DNA of 64,000 nucleotides from Symsagittifera roscoffensis (GCF_963678635.1 NC_087062.1:72693345-72757344); one strand, 5' to 3'. Counted from the first letter of the stretch, positions 9,242-23,002 are shown. Translations and numbers: made by a program. The notes: generated by a model from the letters alone, not told the origin.

Positions 9242-12200
9242 GGTGACTTCTGTTTTAGTACATGTTCTGATATGTTAAAATAGGATGCGAGTCCTTATTC
9301 TATTTTACTGTCGCCGCTATAATAAATGAATCGAACCAATTTTCCATCAGCCACGATGAGTCTTTAGACGCCGACGTTCAAAACACCGGGAAACCATAAT
9401 TGGTCCTGTTCTCTTGATTTGTAAAACAAACTGGTTTTGTATTCATTTTCCTGTGAAGTGAGAAACAGGCCGATTTCTCGTATTGCTGAGTAATTTAAGT
9501 TACAAAAAAATTTTCTCTCTAACTAAACAGAATAGGAATTCACCGCATCTAAAATACAGTTTTAGCTGTTAAATATTATTATACGGTCTTTTAGATCGGG
9601 CACAGTGGGTTGACCTTGACATTGACCAGCCTAAAATCAAGTTAAAAATAATAGCAAATAAAGATTTCCTAGCTACTGTCGTAAAAGTAACCCACAAATC
9701 AAGGTCGCAGTTTTAAGTACATTGAGCGCTCGCACTAAAAAAACTTAGACGAAAAAGTCGTAACGAAGAAAATTTTGAGCGTTTTCAAGGATTTCTGAAA
9801 TTAAAGATGAGATTTTTAGATAACGCAGCAGTTGCAGAAAATAGTGATTTTAAAAAACAGAATTAAAGGCAAAAAATCAAAAGCTCAGTAATTGATTTTT
9901 GTTTGAGAGAACGAAAAATCAAAGTTAGAGTCGACTACTTATCTCCAAATTATCCACATGTTTTCCATCCTTATGTATTCAATTAGGCTTTGGGAAAACT
10001 GAAAATTTTTTGCTGTATTTTAATTTTGGTGAATCGCTCCGCAAATTTTTCAGCAATCATAATTAAATAATAGTTTTTTTTAATCTAAAGGCAAGCTTTT
10101 GAGGACACAAGGTTATTGCTTTTTTGAAAGTTGTTTGTTTTTGGATAATATTCTTTTTTTTCGCGGTAGAAACCTAGAAATTTTCATGGCACTGGTATCT
10201 CATTATTTCAGTTTCATATGAAAAGCAATAAAAAGCAATTTACCTCCAGTTGATTCAGAAGTTTGTCAAAAAGTGAAGAACCATTCACTTGAAAAATACT
10301 GGCAATAAATACCTGAAAAACCATTTATCTGAAAAAATTATTTGAAAAATTTAATTTGAAAACCTGCGCACTTGAATTGTTCTAAACAATTTTTGTTTGA
10401 TTGACTCCGAGTCGTTAAGGATTGACTTTTGAATTTGTAACATATTTATGTACATTTAAAAACATTTGCGAAATTTGCAAAATTTCATAACGATACCAGG
10501 TTGTGGCACTAGATAGGCGCTCAATTGGGTGTTTGTATATCTCTAAAATCCAGAGACAATTATTTAAACATGCTGAAAATTGTGAGAACGTTCAAAGATC
10601 AAGCATAAAAGATCAAAAGAAGAACAAAAGGAACGAACTTCTTAAAAAGTCAGCTCAAAACTCACAAAATACACAGTTTGTCCTCTCAATCTCAGCAAAA
10701 TCCTTCAATTATCCGCAAATAAAAACTAATCGAAAAAAGCTAGAGCTTTGTGAAAAGGTTTTGAAGAGTATAGTGACCCTTTTCATTGTGCTTGCAAGAC
10801 ATATTGAAATTATTGAAAAATGTCAATATTGCTTACTGTTGGGCAGAGCTGTAAGATTTTTGACTGTTCCGTAAGGTAAAAACTTTAAACTTCATTTGAA
10901 TTTTGAAAGCAAAAAAAAATTGCAATTACGAAACATACCTTTAGCTGATCTGAATACCTCTCACAGTTTTAAATAACAAATCACCGTAAGCTTAGATAAT
11001 TCTCAAGCACAATAAGTTATCATAGTTTTTAAGTAACTTTTTGCATGCTTCGAGAAAATATTGATTGTTTTGCTTTATAGAAGTCGTGCTTGTGCTTAAA
11101 ACTTTATTGTTCGCTATAAAATTAGGTTCTTATGACGATAGCATCTAATAGACATTATTTACCGAAACTCAATTGAAATCAAACAACTAAATATTTTTAA
11201 ATATTTGAGCTCAACCAAATGACATTTTTCAGACCACGTGAGATTTTGCGTCAAATTCAGTTGGTGAAACGGAAAAATAAAATAGCGCCAAGTTTGTTTT
11301 TTAGGGAAGTTGAAGCTTAACCAATTTTTTGGAAGAACGGGTTCTTTTATCTTCCCCCATCTTCTGCAAATGACTAATTGAACTGTGGCAAACTTTATTG
11401 TTTTGATACTCATCCTTTTAAAACCGCTCGTTACACCATGAAATCGATGCCAATGGGAGAAAGGGTGAAGATCCGGCTAGTGAATGATTAGTTGATTTAA
11501 CCTTGATTTGAAAGAAAAACAATTAGAGCCAGCGGTTGATGGTTGGGCTGTTCTTTCGGACTGTGCAAATCAATTTTAGCTGACCGTACGTAGAAACATC
11601 AACTGAAGGAAAAAGGAACTTTGAAGAATGCCGCTTATATCACAGACGTATAAAAAGGATGGATATTTGTTAGTTTTTTTTGTAAAAGAGCAATGGAAAT
11701 TTCGTGCTTGTAATGGGTTACTAAAGCGCGATATATATCGTGCGATATATTTATAAAGCACGATATAAATCGTATTGGTGACTTCAGTTTTAGTACATGT
11801 TCTGATATGATAAAATAGGATGCGAGTCCTTATTCTATTTCACTGTCGCCGCTATAATAAATGAATCGAACCAATTTTCCATCAGCCACGATGAGTCTTT
11901 AGACGCCGACATTCAAAACACCGGGAAACCATAATCGTTCCTGTTCTCTTGATTTGTAAAGCATACTGGTTCTGTATTCATTTTCCTGTGAAGTGAGAAA
12001 CAGGCCGAATTATCGTAGTGCTGAGTAATTTAAGTTACAAAAAAATTTACTCTCTAATTAAACAGAATAGGAATTCACTGCATTAAATTACAATTTTAGC
12101 TGCTAAAAATTATTATACGGTCTTTTAGATCAGAAACAGCGGGCTGACCTTGACATTGACCGGCCTAAAATCAGGTTAAAAATAATAGCAAATAAAGATT

Positions 12201-14245
12201 TCCCAGCTACTGTCGTAAAAGTACCCCACAAATCAAGGTCGCAGTTTTAAGTACGTTGAGCGCTCGCACTAAAAAACTTAGACAAAAAAGTCGTAAGAAA
12301 GAATTTTTTGAGCGTTGTCAAAGATTTCTGAAATTAAAAATGACATTTTTAGATAACGCAGCAGTTGCAGAAAATTGTGATTTTAAAAAACAGAATTAAA
12401 GGCAATAAATCAAAACCTCAGTAAATGATTTGTTGTTTGAGAGAACGAAAAATCAAAGTTAAAGTCGACTACTTATCTCCAATTTATCCACATGTTTTCC
12501 ATCCTAATGTATTCAATTAGGCTTTGGTAAAACTGAAAATTTTTTGCTGTATAAAACTTTTGGTGAATCGCTCCGAAAATTTTTCAGCAATCATAACTAA
12601 ATAATAGTTTTTTTTTAAACTTAAGGCAAGCTTTTGAGGACACAAGGTTATTTCTTTTTTGAAAGTAGTTGGTTTTTGGATATTATTCTTTTTTTCGCGG
12701 TAGAAACCTAGATATTTTCATGGCACTGTTATCTCATTATTTCAGTTTCATATGAAAAGTAATAAAAAAGCAATTTACATCCAGTTGATTCAGAAGTTTG
12801 TCATTCCTGCGCTTTCAAATAAGTGAAAAACCGTTCACTTGAAAAATACTGGCAATAAAAAACCTGAAAAACCAATTATCTGAAAAAATTGTTTGAAAAA
12901 TTTAATTTGAAAACCTGTGCACTTGAATTGTTCTAAACAATTTTTGTTTGATTGACTCCGAATCGTTAAGGATTGACACTTGATTTTGTAACATACTTAT
13001 GTACATTTAATAACATTTGCAAAATTTGCAAAATTCCATAACGAGACCAGGTTGTGGCACTAGATAGACGCTCAATTGGGTGTTTGTATATCTCTAAAAT
13101 CCAAAGACAATTCTTTAAACATGATGAAATTTGTGAGAACGTTCAAAGATCAAGCTTAAAAGGTCAAAAGAAGAACAAAACGAATGAATTTCTTAAAAGT
13201 CAGCTCAAAACTCACAAAATACACAGTTTGGCCTCTCAATCTCAGCAAAATCCTTCAAACAATCGCAAAAAGAAATAATCGAAAAAAGCTAGAGCTTTGT
13301 GAAAAGGTTTTGAAGAGTATAGTGACCCTTTTCATTGTGCTTGCAAGACATATTGAAATTATTGAAAAATGTCAATACTGCTTATTCATGGGCAGAGCTT
13401 TAAGATTTTTTAATGTTCCGTAAGGTAAAAACTCTAACCTTTAAATGAATTTTGAAAGCAAAAGAAAATGCAATTACGAAACATACCTTTAGCTGATCTG
13501 ATTACCTCTCACAGCTTTAAGCAAAAAATCACCGTAAGCTTAGATACTTCTCAAGCACAACAAGTTATCATAGTTTTTATGTACTTTTTTGCATGCTTTG
13601 AGAAAATAGTGGTTGTTTTGCTTTTTAGAAGTCGTGCTTGTGCTTAAAACACTATTGTTCGCTATAAAATTAGGTTCTTATGGCGATAGCATCCAACAGA
13701 CCTTTTTTACCGAAACTCAATTGAAATCAAAAAAATAAATAGTTTTAAATATTTGAGGTCAACCAAATGACATTTTTCAGACCACGTGAGATTTTGCGTC
13801 AAATTCAGTTGTTGAAACGGAAAAAAATAGCGCAAAATTTGTTTTTTTTTAGGGAAATTTGTTGGGGACTTTTATCTTCCCCCATCTTCTGCAAATGACT
13901 AATTGAACTGTGGCAAACTTTATTGGTTTTAACACTCATCCTTTTAAAACCGCTCGTTACACCATAAAATTGATGCCTATGGGAGAAAGGGTGAAGATCC
14001 GGCTAGTGAATGATTAGTTGATTTAACCTTGATTTGAAAAAAAAGAAACAATTAGAGGCAGCGGTTGACGGTTGGGCTTTTCTTTCGGACTGGGAAAATC
14101 AATTTTAGCTGACCGTACGTAGAAACATCAACTGAAGGGAAAAGGAACTTTGTAGAATGCCGCTTATTTCACAGACGTATTAAATGGATGGAAATTTGTT
14201 CGTTTTTTTTTTCTAAAAGAGCAATGGAAAATTCGTGCTTGTAAT
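9242..14245 (+). repeat. 2.5-kb tandem duplication inside type B, unit 2
   Basis: GGTGACTTC followed by TTTTAGTACATGTTCTGATATG occurs at 9242 and 11777, a period of 2535 bp. The copies run in parallel through the left transposon end to the motif CGTGCTTGTAAT. The junction is an AT-rich palindromic tract at 11728-11776 (ATATATCG-TG-CGATATAT). Confidence 0.85.
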
Positions 14246-15366
14246 ATCGTCCATAAAAAAAGCTTAAGAACTGATTTAAATTGTTCGGAATGTAAATGAG
14301 ACGAACAAAATTGTCTTATTAGGCTCAAAATGGGCTTTTTGCTTATTGTGAGAGTGTTGGATTAAATTGAAAAAATACATTTTCAAAAAAAAGGATCTTT
14401 TTTATAAAAGTTTTTGTTGACAAAAAATTTTTAATTGACTGTGAACGGAAAATAGAAAAATCTTCTTTTTCATGAAACAGGATGTGGTGGATTTATTTCC
14501 AAAGCGCAGCATCAAAAATTTTACCCCATAATTTTTAAAGAATAGATGATCATCAAGGACCCTGTATCCGGGGCAGTGAAATTTCCAGTTGAAAGGAGTC
14601 TTGTTATAGTTGGTAATCGAGGCAGTTTTCAACAAACAATTACGGGAAGCTATCAAGTTGAACTTTAAAAAACCACATCACAACTGGTTTTTAAGAAACG
14701 TACGAAGTTGAAAAATGTGCCAAATTTTCTTTCTAATTTTTGTGAATCAGCCGCGCTCAGGCTTTTGTGAGATTTTAAGGTAATAGTGCCAGAAATTACA
14801 GATTGAGTTGCCAAATTTGCTATTGATCGCCGCAAAACTTGTGTTTTTGTACTACCTTAAATTTTTTTCAGCTGCTTGATGACTGAATTGAGGCTGAGAC
14901 AAATTTTGTCGGAAATACTGAGTGCATGGAAGAATTTTTCCTTGTGAAAATGTGTGATATGGTTTTAATAATTTTATAAATCAAGAAATATATTATGATA
15001 ACCAGGAAAATTTTGTACTTCAATTTTTGCAAAAAAAAGCTTCAAATACGTTAAAAACAGAATTTAATCGCCAAACAATTGACTAAATTGACCAAAATAA
15101 AAGCGAATAGAAGCTATTTTAATTGATTTCAAATGCACTGTAATTAATGTAAAATTTGTATAAAAAAGGATGGTAACCAATATTGTGTTCCAATTTGGCT
15201 GAGTGCAATATGGGAATCGAGTTTATTGATAATGACTTAGGCCATTAAAGTCCATTATAATTTGCTTTTACTTTTATTAGATTCGGGATGTGTAAAGAGT
15301 TACACTCCAGTGACCTACTCAAACCAATTAGTGGGCATATCGGGTGCACAGTTTGGCCTCGTAATG
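10486..15366 (+). mobile_element. Inverted-terminus element with duplicated left end, unit 2
   Basis: Left ends occur twice (10486 and 13037) because of the 2.5-kb duplication, with a single right end (TTTGGCCTCGTAATG to 15366). The left-end reading frame stays open for 123 codons here (10503-10874) but has no ATG. Confidence 0.6.
11728..11779 (+). repeat. AT palindrome at the type B duplication junction
   Basis: ATATATCG and CGATATAT flank a TG loop, followed by a second GCACGATAT/ATCGT pair. The tract recurs at the same junction in unit 4 (about 28501-28549) and unit 5 (35972-36025). Type A and D units have only GCGATATCGTCC at this place, so the tract seems to have arisen with the duplication. 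Confidence 0.6.
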
Positions 15367-15433
15367 AAGATTTTAGCCACACAATTTTACTCCAGTCATC
15401 TGTGAAATAGATTTTCCGTAAATAAAAAAATTG

Positions 15434-16301
15434 ATGGGACTCATAGAAAGTTGGGATTTAAAGAATATTCATGAAAATAGTTTTCAGAGCGTGGAGTCGT
15501 GGCCGGGGGCGTTGCAAACCACCGAGAAACACATCAGAGGGTAGAAGATTAGCCCTGAGGCGGAAATGGGATTTCCCGTGAGTGAGGCTTACGGTCTGCC
15601 AGTAAAAGCAAAATGCTTGGTGTAATTGCCAACCAGTAAATGCTAACCTATGTGAGAGCCACTATCCATTACACATGGCGATGGTGGAGGTATCCAGCCA
15701 AAGGATACTAGTGGACAAGGCCTTCTTGGTACCCAAGTGCGTACGACTGGCTCGAATGTCGCATCATTCACATAAGCTGTTGAAGAAGATCCTGTGAACG
15801 GTGCCAAGGGAACAAAGAGATGTCTTGAGTGAAATCTGGGGAGAAGAACTCTTGAGTTTGGATGGCGAAAACACGAGTGACTTCGAGAGACAGAATACCA
15901 TCGGGAAGCCGATGAACAGTGTCCCAGCACAGGAGGAAAATGATACAACACAAGAGAAGATGATGGAATTGGAAGCTCTGCTGGAAGCTTCGGGAGAACA
16001 CAATCTCCGAAGCATCGATATTACACATGGGGAATGCCCATGCCATTGCTTGACACAGACAGTGTGGTACCCGGAGCACTTAAACCTCTGCTTAGTGTGG
16101 GACGTGGAAGAACTTCGGTCAATCGGATTACCCGATCATCGGCAGATGGTGACCATCTTGGTAGTGAGTACGATGTTGGCGTTGCGATGGATCGAGAAGA
16201 ATGTGACGAAATATCGGGAGTCGAAGACAGCAACTGCGGAAACGATTTACGCTATTGATTATTGCAGGAGACTTGAAATGTTTGAGACGGCGTTAAGGTA
16301 A
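15434..16301 (+). pseudogene. ORF1 remnant, unit 2
   Basis: Homologous to ORF1 of unit 1 from the ATG at 15434. It has a TAG after EKHIRG (about 15541), a 7-bp longer tract around GGTGTAATTGCCAACC (about 15620) that shifts the frame, a TGA in ATCCTGTGAACGG, and a TAA closing the frame early at 16299. The part from 15801 is open for 166 codons. In my hand alignment of that part with unit 1, about 17 differences change the amino acid and about 4 do not, as expected without selection. Confidence 0.6.
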
Positions 16302-16312
16302 TCGCCATACCT

Positions 16313-16618
16313 ATGGAGGTCAGGCACGTATGGAGCCGCATAAGATTCTTCCCGTGGTTTCGAGCGACATTGACATCTTGGTTGTATATGGTGACGAAAG
16401 ACCACATGAAAAAACATAGTAAAGAATATCGAAATTTCCTGGCAGAGATAGGACCGGAAGCCTTCAAGAGACCTCTGCTAACCCATCGAAATGCGATCAC
16501 GACAGGTTGGAAAAGAGTCGGTAGGGTGTCTAGAGATAATACCAAAGCGAGAGAATGGATACTGGAGGAGGACTTGGCGAAGAACGTGAGCTTGAGCCTG
16601 CTCATTTCCTTTTGCTAG
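16313..16618 (+). CDS. ORF2 of the array cassette, intact copy in unit 2 (101 aa)
   Basis: ATG at 16313, stop TAG at 16616-16618. It is a basic protein rich in Trp, Arg and Lys (FFPWFRATLTSWLYMVTKDH; GWKRVGRVSRDNTKAREW) with no recognised family. Its last codons overlap the start of ORF3, which is read one base back. A pyrimidine-rich tract ending TTTTGCTAG at its stop also resembles a 3' splice site, so this stretch could instead be intronic. Confidence 0.4.
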   Translation: MEVRHVWSRIRFFPWFRATLTSWLYMVTKDHMKKHSKEYRNFLAEIGPEAFKRPLLTHRNAITTGWKRVGRVSRDNTKAREWILEEDLAKNVSLSLLISFC

Positions 16619-16818
16619 AACAGGGAATCAAAAATGAAGCGTTTACCAAATCAGACAAAGAGGTTGCAAGATCAGAGGGGTGGATGCGATCCTTCGAACA
16701 ATTAAAAGCGTGGGAAGAGATCGTAATCAGCTTCGATGATGAGGAAGCGCTGCTAAGGCAGATCACGGTGTCAAACTCATCAGGGCCTAGCACCTCGAAA
16801 ACTAGGAATACGAAATGA
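16540..16818 (+). CDS. ORF3 of the array cassette, intact copy in unit 2
   Basis: Open from 16540 (first ATG 16555) to TGA 16816-16818, in the -1 frame relative to ORF2, overlapping it by 64-79 bp and crossing the phase mark used here for the unit boundary. From the ATG it has 87 residues: acidic and helical (LGEERELEPAHFLLLEQGIK; EQLKAWEEIV), then a hydrophobic-acidic stretch (EEIVISFDDEE) like a SUMO-interaction motif, and a Ser/Thr-rich tail. The SIM reading is an inference from pattern only. No canonical slippery heptamer is present in the ORF2/ORF3 overlap. Confidence 0.4.
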   Translation, partial: YQSERMDTGGGLGEERELEPAHFLLLEQGIKNEAFTKSDKEVARSEGWMRSFEQLKAWEEIVISFDDEEALLRQITVSNSSGPSTSKTRNTK

Positions 16819-19659
16819 GCAGGGGGCTCAATGTTGGTTTCTTGAGTCTTGAGAGGGAAGGAAAGGCTCGAGTGTGAACTCGGATGAAATCTGAAGTCAC
16901 GGAAAAAAATTTTTACCGAAACAAAATATTGTTATTAATATGCTATAATTATTATAAAAATAAAATGCTGCATGACAATTTTCCGATTGGATAGGACAAA
17001 AGTAATTTTAATCATTAGCTTCAAAAGCGGAGATTCAAGGTGCAGGTCAATGCAAATTTTGATTGCTGTTTAGCGATAGTGTGACAATTTTACATGGTTG
17101 TGAATTTTGGGGTGTAGATAAAGTTAAAATCTGCCGCCAACTTCTGTAAATGACTACTGGAACTGTATCTTGAGCAACACTCAGCATTCTGGGGACTCAC
17201 TGGCAGACGGCAACACGCGATGAGGACATCGATCTTGAGTCCGGGGAGTATGTGCCAGTTGGTCATATTTGGGAGAAATACAAACAACGTAATTTTGGGG
17301 TGAAATGTAATTTTTCAAAAACTCAAAATAAGCCTGTCATGCTCAACTTTCTCGCGAAAACTGAAAATCTCAGAAATGCAAGATCAGAACAACCAAACTA
17401 CAATCGCGGGAAAGTAGTTGAAAAAAGCAGCGGGAAATTGCTATTCGCAATTTCCAGATATAAATCACACGAGAGTAGAGCTGTCCTATCCTGAAATAGG
17501 AAACAGAACGGTTGCGAAAGAAGAATGCATTTATTCGGAGTGGACCAGAGTGAACCTTCGGTGGAAAGGTGGACAACCGAAGTCTCCTAATGGTCCATCC
17601 AAAAACTTTAGGTCTCAAGTGAAAACTCATTTCCCTTGTTGGAATTTATTAGTAGCAAATTTCTCAAGTTATTACATTTATGCTAGAGTCGCTAGTTAAT
17701 TTAGTTACTCCAATTATCGAGTGTGCTGTTATGTGAGTACCCAATTTAGTTTTGTTGAGTGTGTTTTATAATTATTATGTTGAGGTAAGGAGAGTTTTAG
17801 GTTGATCCATCTAAAATGGATCAAGGTTCCACTGTCTAACAAAAAAAAACTGTACGGACTGTTCCGACCCCGTTTTTAAGGGTATTTTTAGACCTAAGTA
17901 TGGGGACGGTCTTATTTTCTAGAGTGGGGGGGGGGGTATTTTGGTAGTGGTTTTTTAAGCTGTAACGAGGGTTTTAGTCTCATGTCGCAAGTGAACCGAA
18001 TTGGCTCCGACCCTTCGAGTTAGAAAAACACACGAGATAGTGTCCCTGACTCTTGAGCCAATGGTTATAGGTCCTATTTTTCTTTAACCTCATATTTAAT
18101 TTAAGTAGGCGACTGTTACATTAATACAAACTTTTGACTTTTTGAAACGTCAAAGTGATCTTTTCAAATAGACATCAGAATAACTGTTTTGAGATTTCTA
18201 CCTGACGGTTGGTTTGTAAAAGTCTTCTCTTACATTCTGATATCTAAGCTAGAAATCGGTGTACTAATAGTTTTGTTGGATTTAGTGTAGAATTTCTGAT
18301 ACCCAAATTTGGGTTTTCTCATCTTGTTTTCGCATTTTCTGCTTCTGCTTTTCCTTTTGCAAAATTCGATCCCTTTTTGCTGCCTCGGCTTGTGCACTGG
18401 TAGAATTGCAGTGAAGTCTTGGTGACTTCGGTTTTAGTACATGTTCTGATATGATAAAATAGGATGCGAGTCTTTATTCTATTTCACTGTCGCCGCTATA
18501 ATAAATGAATCGAACCAATTTTCCATCAGCCACGATGAGTCTTTAGACGCCGACGTTCAAAACACCGGGAAAACATAATCGCTCCTGTTCTCTTGATTTG
18601 TAAAACATACTGGTTCCGTATTCATTTTCCTGTGAAGTGAGAAATAGGCCGAATTCTCGTAGTGCTGAGTAATTGAAGTTACAAAAAATTTTTCTCTCTA
18701 ACTAAACAGAATAGGAATTCACTGCATCTAAATTACAGTTTTAGCTGTTTAATATTTTTAAACGGTCTTTTAGATTGGGCACAGCGGGTTAACCTTGACC
18801 TTGACCAGCCTAAAATCAAGTTAAAAAAATAGCAAATAAAGATTTTCTAGCTACTGTCGTAAAAGTACCCCACAAATCAAGGTCGCAGTTTTAAGTACGT
18901 TTAGCGCTCGCACTAAAAAACTTAGAAGGAAAAGCGGTAAGAAAGAAAACTTTGAGCGTTGTCAAAGATTTCTGAAATTAACAATGACATTTTTAGATAA
19001 CGCAGCAGTTGCAGAAAAATGTGATTTTAAAAAACAGAATTAAAGGCAAAAATCAAAAGCTCAGTAAATGATTTTTGTTTGAGAGAACGAAAAATCAAAG
19101 TTAAACTCGACTACTTATCTCCATTTTGTCCATATGTTTTCAATCCTAATGTATTCAATTGAAATTTTTTGCTCTATTTAATTTTTGGTGAATCGCTCCG
19201 AAAATTTTTCAGCAATCATAACTAAATAATAGTTTTTTATTAAACTTAAGGCAAGCTTTTGAGGACACAAGGTTATTGCTTTTTTGAAAGTTGTTTGTTT
19301 TTGGATATTATTCGTTTTTTTTCGCGGTAGAAACCTAGATATTTTCATGGCACTGGTATCTCATCATTTCAGTTTCATATGAAAAATAATAAAAAAACAA
19401 TTTACCTCCAGTTGATTCAGAAGTTTGTCATTCCTTGTCAAAAAAGTGAAGAACCGTTCACTTGAAAAATACTGGCAATAAATAACTTGAAAAACCAATT
19501 ATCTGAAAAAATTGTTTGAAAAACTTAATTTAAAAACCTGCGCACTTGAATTGTTCTAAGCAATTTTTGTTTGATTGACTCCGAATCGTTAAGGATGGAC
19601 ACTTGATTTTGTAACTTACTTATGTACATTGAAAAACATTTGCAAAATTTGCAAAAATT

Positions 19660-22600
19660 CATAACGAGACCAGGTTGTGGCACTAGATAGGCCCTCAATT
19701 GGGTGTTTGTATATCTCTAAAATCCAGAGACAATTCTTTAAACATGCTGAAATTTGTGAGAACGTTCAAAGATCAAGCATAAAAGATCAAAAGAAGAACA
19801 AAAGGAATGAACTTCTTAAAAAGTCAGCTCAAAACTCACAAAATACACAATTTGGCCTCTCAATCTCAGCACAATTCTTCAATTATCCGCAGATAAAAAC
19901 TAATCGAAAAGAGCTAGAGCTTTGTGAAAAGGTTTTGAAGAGTATAGTGGCCCTTTTCATTATGCTTGCAATACATATCGAAATTATTGAAAAATTTCAA
20001 TACTGCTTATTCTTGACTGTTCCGTAAGGTAAAAACTTTAACCTTCAATTGAATTTTGAAAGCAAAAAAAATTGCAATTACGAAACATACCTTTAGCTGA
20101 TCTGATTATCTCTCTCAGTTTTAAATAAAAAATCACTGTAAGCTTAGATACTTCTCAAGCACAACAATTTATCATAGTTTTTATGTATTTTTTGCATGCT
20201 TCGAGAAAATAGTGATTGTTTTGCTTAAAACTCTATTAGTCGCTATAAAATTAGGTTCTTATGGCGATAGCATCTAAAAGACATTTTTTACCGAAACTGA
20301 ATTGAAATCAAACAAATTAATAGTTTTAAATATTTGAGCTCAACCACATGACATTTTTCAGACCACGTGAGATTTTGCGTCAAATTCAGTTGGTGAAACG
20401 GAAAAATAAAATAGCGCAATTTTTTTTAGGGAAGTTGAAGCTTAACAAATTTGTTGGAAGAACGGGTTCTTTTATCTTCCCGCATCTTCTGCAAATGACT
20501 AATTGAACTGTGGCAAACTTAATTGGTTTTAATACCCATCCTTTTAAAACTGCTCGTTACAACATGAAATCTATGCCTATGGGAGAAAGGGTGAAGATCC
20601 GGCTAGTGAATGAGTAGTTGATTTAACCTTGATTTGAAAAAAAAGAAACAATTAGAGCCAGCGGTTGACGCTTGGGTTTTTCTTTCGGACTGCGCAAATC
20701 AATTTTAATTGACCGTACGTAAAAACATCAACTGAAGGAAAAAGGAACTTTGAAGAAAGCCGCTTAATTCACAGACGTATAAAAAGGATGGATATTTGTT
20801 CGTTTTTTTTCTAAAAGAGCAATGGAAAATTCGTGCTTTTAATGGGTTACTAAAGCGCGATATCGTCCATAAAAAAAGCTTAAGAACTGATTTAAATCGT
20901 TCGGAATGTAAATGAGACGAACAAAATTGTCTTATTAGGCTCAAAATGGGCTTTTTGCTTATTGTGAGAGTGTTGGATTAAATTGAAAAAATACATTTTC
21001 AAAAAAAAGGATCTTTTTTATAAAAGTTTTTGTTGACAAAAAATTTTTAATTGACTGTGAACGGAAAATAGAAAAATCTTCTTTTTCATGAAACAGGATG
21101 TGGTGGATTTATTTCCAAAGCGCAGCATCAAAAATTTTGCTCCATAATTTTTAAAGGATAGATGATCATCAAGGACCCTGTATCCAGGGCAGTGAAATTT
21201 CCAGTTGAAAGGAGTCTTGTTTTAGTTGGTAACCGAGGCAGGTTTCAACAAACAATTAGGGGACGCTATCGAATTGATTTTTAAAAAACCACATCACAAC
21301 TGGTTTTTAAGAAACGCACGAAGTTGAAAATTGCGCCAAATTTTCTCTCTAATTTTTGTGAATCAGCCGCGCTCAGGCTTTAGCTGATCTGATTACCTCT
21401 CTCAGTTTTAAATAATAAATCACCGTAAGCTTAGATACTTCTCAAGCACAACAAGTTATCATAGTTTTTATGTAACTTTTGCATGCTTCGAGAAAATAGT
21501 GATTGTTTTGCTTTTTAGAAGTCGTGCTTGTGCTTAAAACTCTATTGTTTGCTATAAAATTAGGTTCTTATGGCGATAGCATCTAATAGACATTTTTTAC
21601 CGAAACTCAATTGAAATCAAACAGATAAATAGTTTTAAATATTTGAGCTCAACCAAATGACATTTTTCAGACCACGTGAGATTTTGCGTCAAATTCAGTT
21701 GGTGAAACGGTAAAATAAAATAGCGCAAAATTTGTTTTTTTTTAGGGAAGTTGAAGCTTAACAACTTTGTTGGAAGAACAGGTTCTTTTATCTTCCCCCA
21801 TCTTCTGCAAACGACTAATTGAACTGTGGCAAACTTTATTGGTTTTAATACTCATCCTTTTAAAACCGCTCGTTACAACATGGGCTCAAAATGAGCTTTT
21901 TGCTTATTGTGAGAGTATTAGATTAAAATGAAAAAAAAAACATTTTCAAAAAAAGGGTCTTTTTTATTAAAGTTTCTGTTGACAAAAAATTTTTAATTGA
22001 CTGTGAACGAAAAATAGAAAAATCATCTTTATCATGAAACAGGATGTGGTGGATTTATTTCCAAAGCGCAGCATCAAAAATTTTACTCCATAATTTTTAA
22101 AGGATAGATGATCATCAAGGACCCTGTATCCGGGGCAGTGAAATTTCCAGTTGAAAGGAGTCTCGTTATAGTTGGTAACCGAGGCAGGTTTCAACAAACA
22201 ATTACGGGACGCTATCAAGTTGAACTTTAAAAAACCACATCACAACTGGTTTTTAAGAAACGCACGAAGTTGAAAGCGCCAAAATTTCTCTTTAATTTTT
22301 TTGAATCAGCCGCGCTCAGATTTTTGTGAGATTTTAACCAAAGGTAAAAGTGCCAGAAACTAAAGATTGAGTCGCCGAATTTGCTATTGATCGCCGCAAG
22401 TCTTAAACCTTTTTTGCCCTACCTTTTTTTTTTTTCAACTGTGCATGATGACTGAATTGAGGCTAGGACAAATTTTTTCGGAAATACTGAGTGCTTGGAA
22501 GAATTTTTCCTTATGAAAATGTGTGATATGGTTTTAATAATTTCAGAAATCATGAATTATATTATGATAACCAGGAAAAATTTGGACTTCAGTTTTTGCA

Positions 22601-22935
22601 AAAAAAAAAGCTTCAAATACGTTAAAAACAGAATTTAATAGCCAAACAATTGACTAAATTGACCAAAATAGAAGCGAATAGAAGCTATTTAATTGATTTC
22701 AAATGGACTATATTTAATGTAAAATTTGTATTAAAAAAATGATAACCAATATTGTGTTCCAATTTGGCTAAGTGCAATATGGGAACCGATTTTATTGATA
22801 ATGACTTAGGCCATTAAAGTCCATTATAATTTGCTTTTACTTTTATTAGATTCGGGATGTGTAAAGAGTTACACTCCAGTGACCTACTCACACCAATTAG
22901 TGGGCATATTGGGAGCTTAGTTTGGCCTCGTAATG
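19660..22935 (+). mobile_element. Inverted-terminus element, unit 3
   Basis: Same structure as in unit 1, with left end at 19660, right end at 22935 and the same 1.29-kb inner duplication. Confidence 0.6.
20093..22319 (+). repeat. 1.29-kb tandem duplication inside type A, unit 3
   Basis: Same duplication as in unit 1 (copies from 20093 and 21380), with the same deletion in the second copy. Confidence 0.85.
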
Positions 22936-23002
22936 AAGATTTTAGCCACACAATTTTACTGCAGTCATCTGCGAAATAGATTTTCCGTAAACAAAAAAAT
23001 TG

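Larger units (their letters stand above)
7557..16756 (+). repeat. Array unit 2, type B (9.20 kb)
   Basis: Same order as type A, but a segment of about 2.5 kb covering late spacer plus the left half of the inverted-terminus element is duplicated in tandem (9242-11776 and 11777 to about 14245). The 1.29-kb duplication of type A is absent. ORF1 is broken; ORF2 and ORF3 are intact. Confidence 0.9.

Noticed and set aside
10503-10874. 123-codon open frame at the left end of the array element (also 27277-27648)
   Set aside because: It starts inside the transposon terminus, has no in-frame ATG in the longest copies, and is broken or shortened in other units. Composition is Lys/Asn/Gln-rich as expected from AT-rich DNA.
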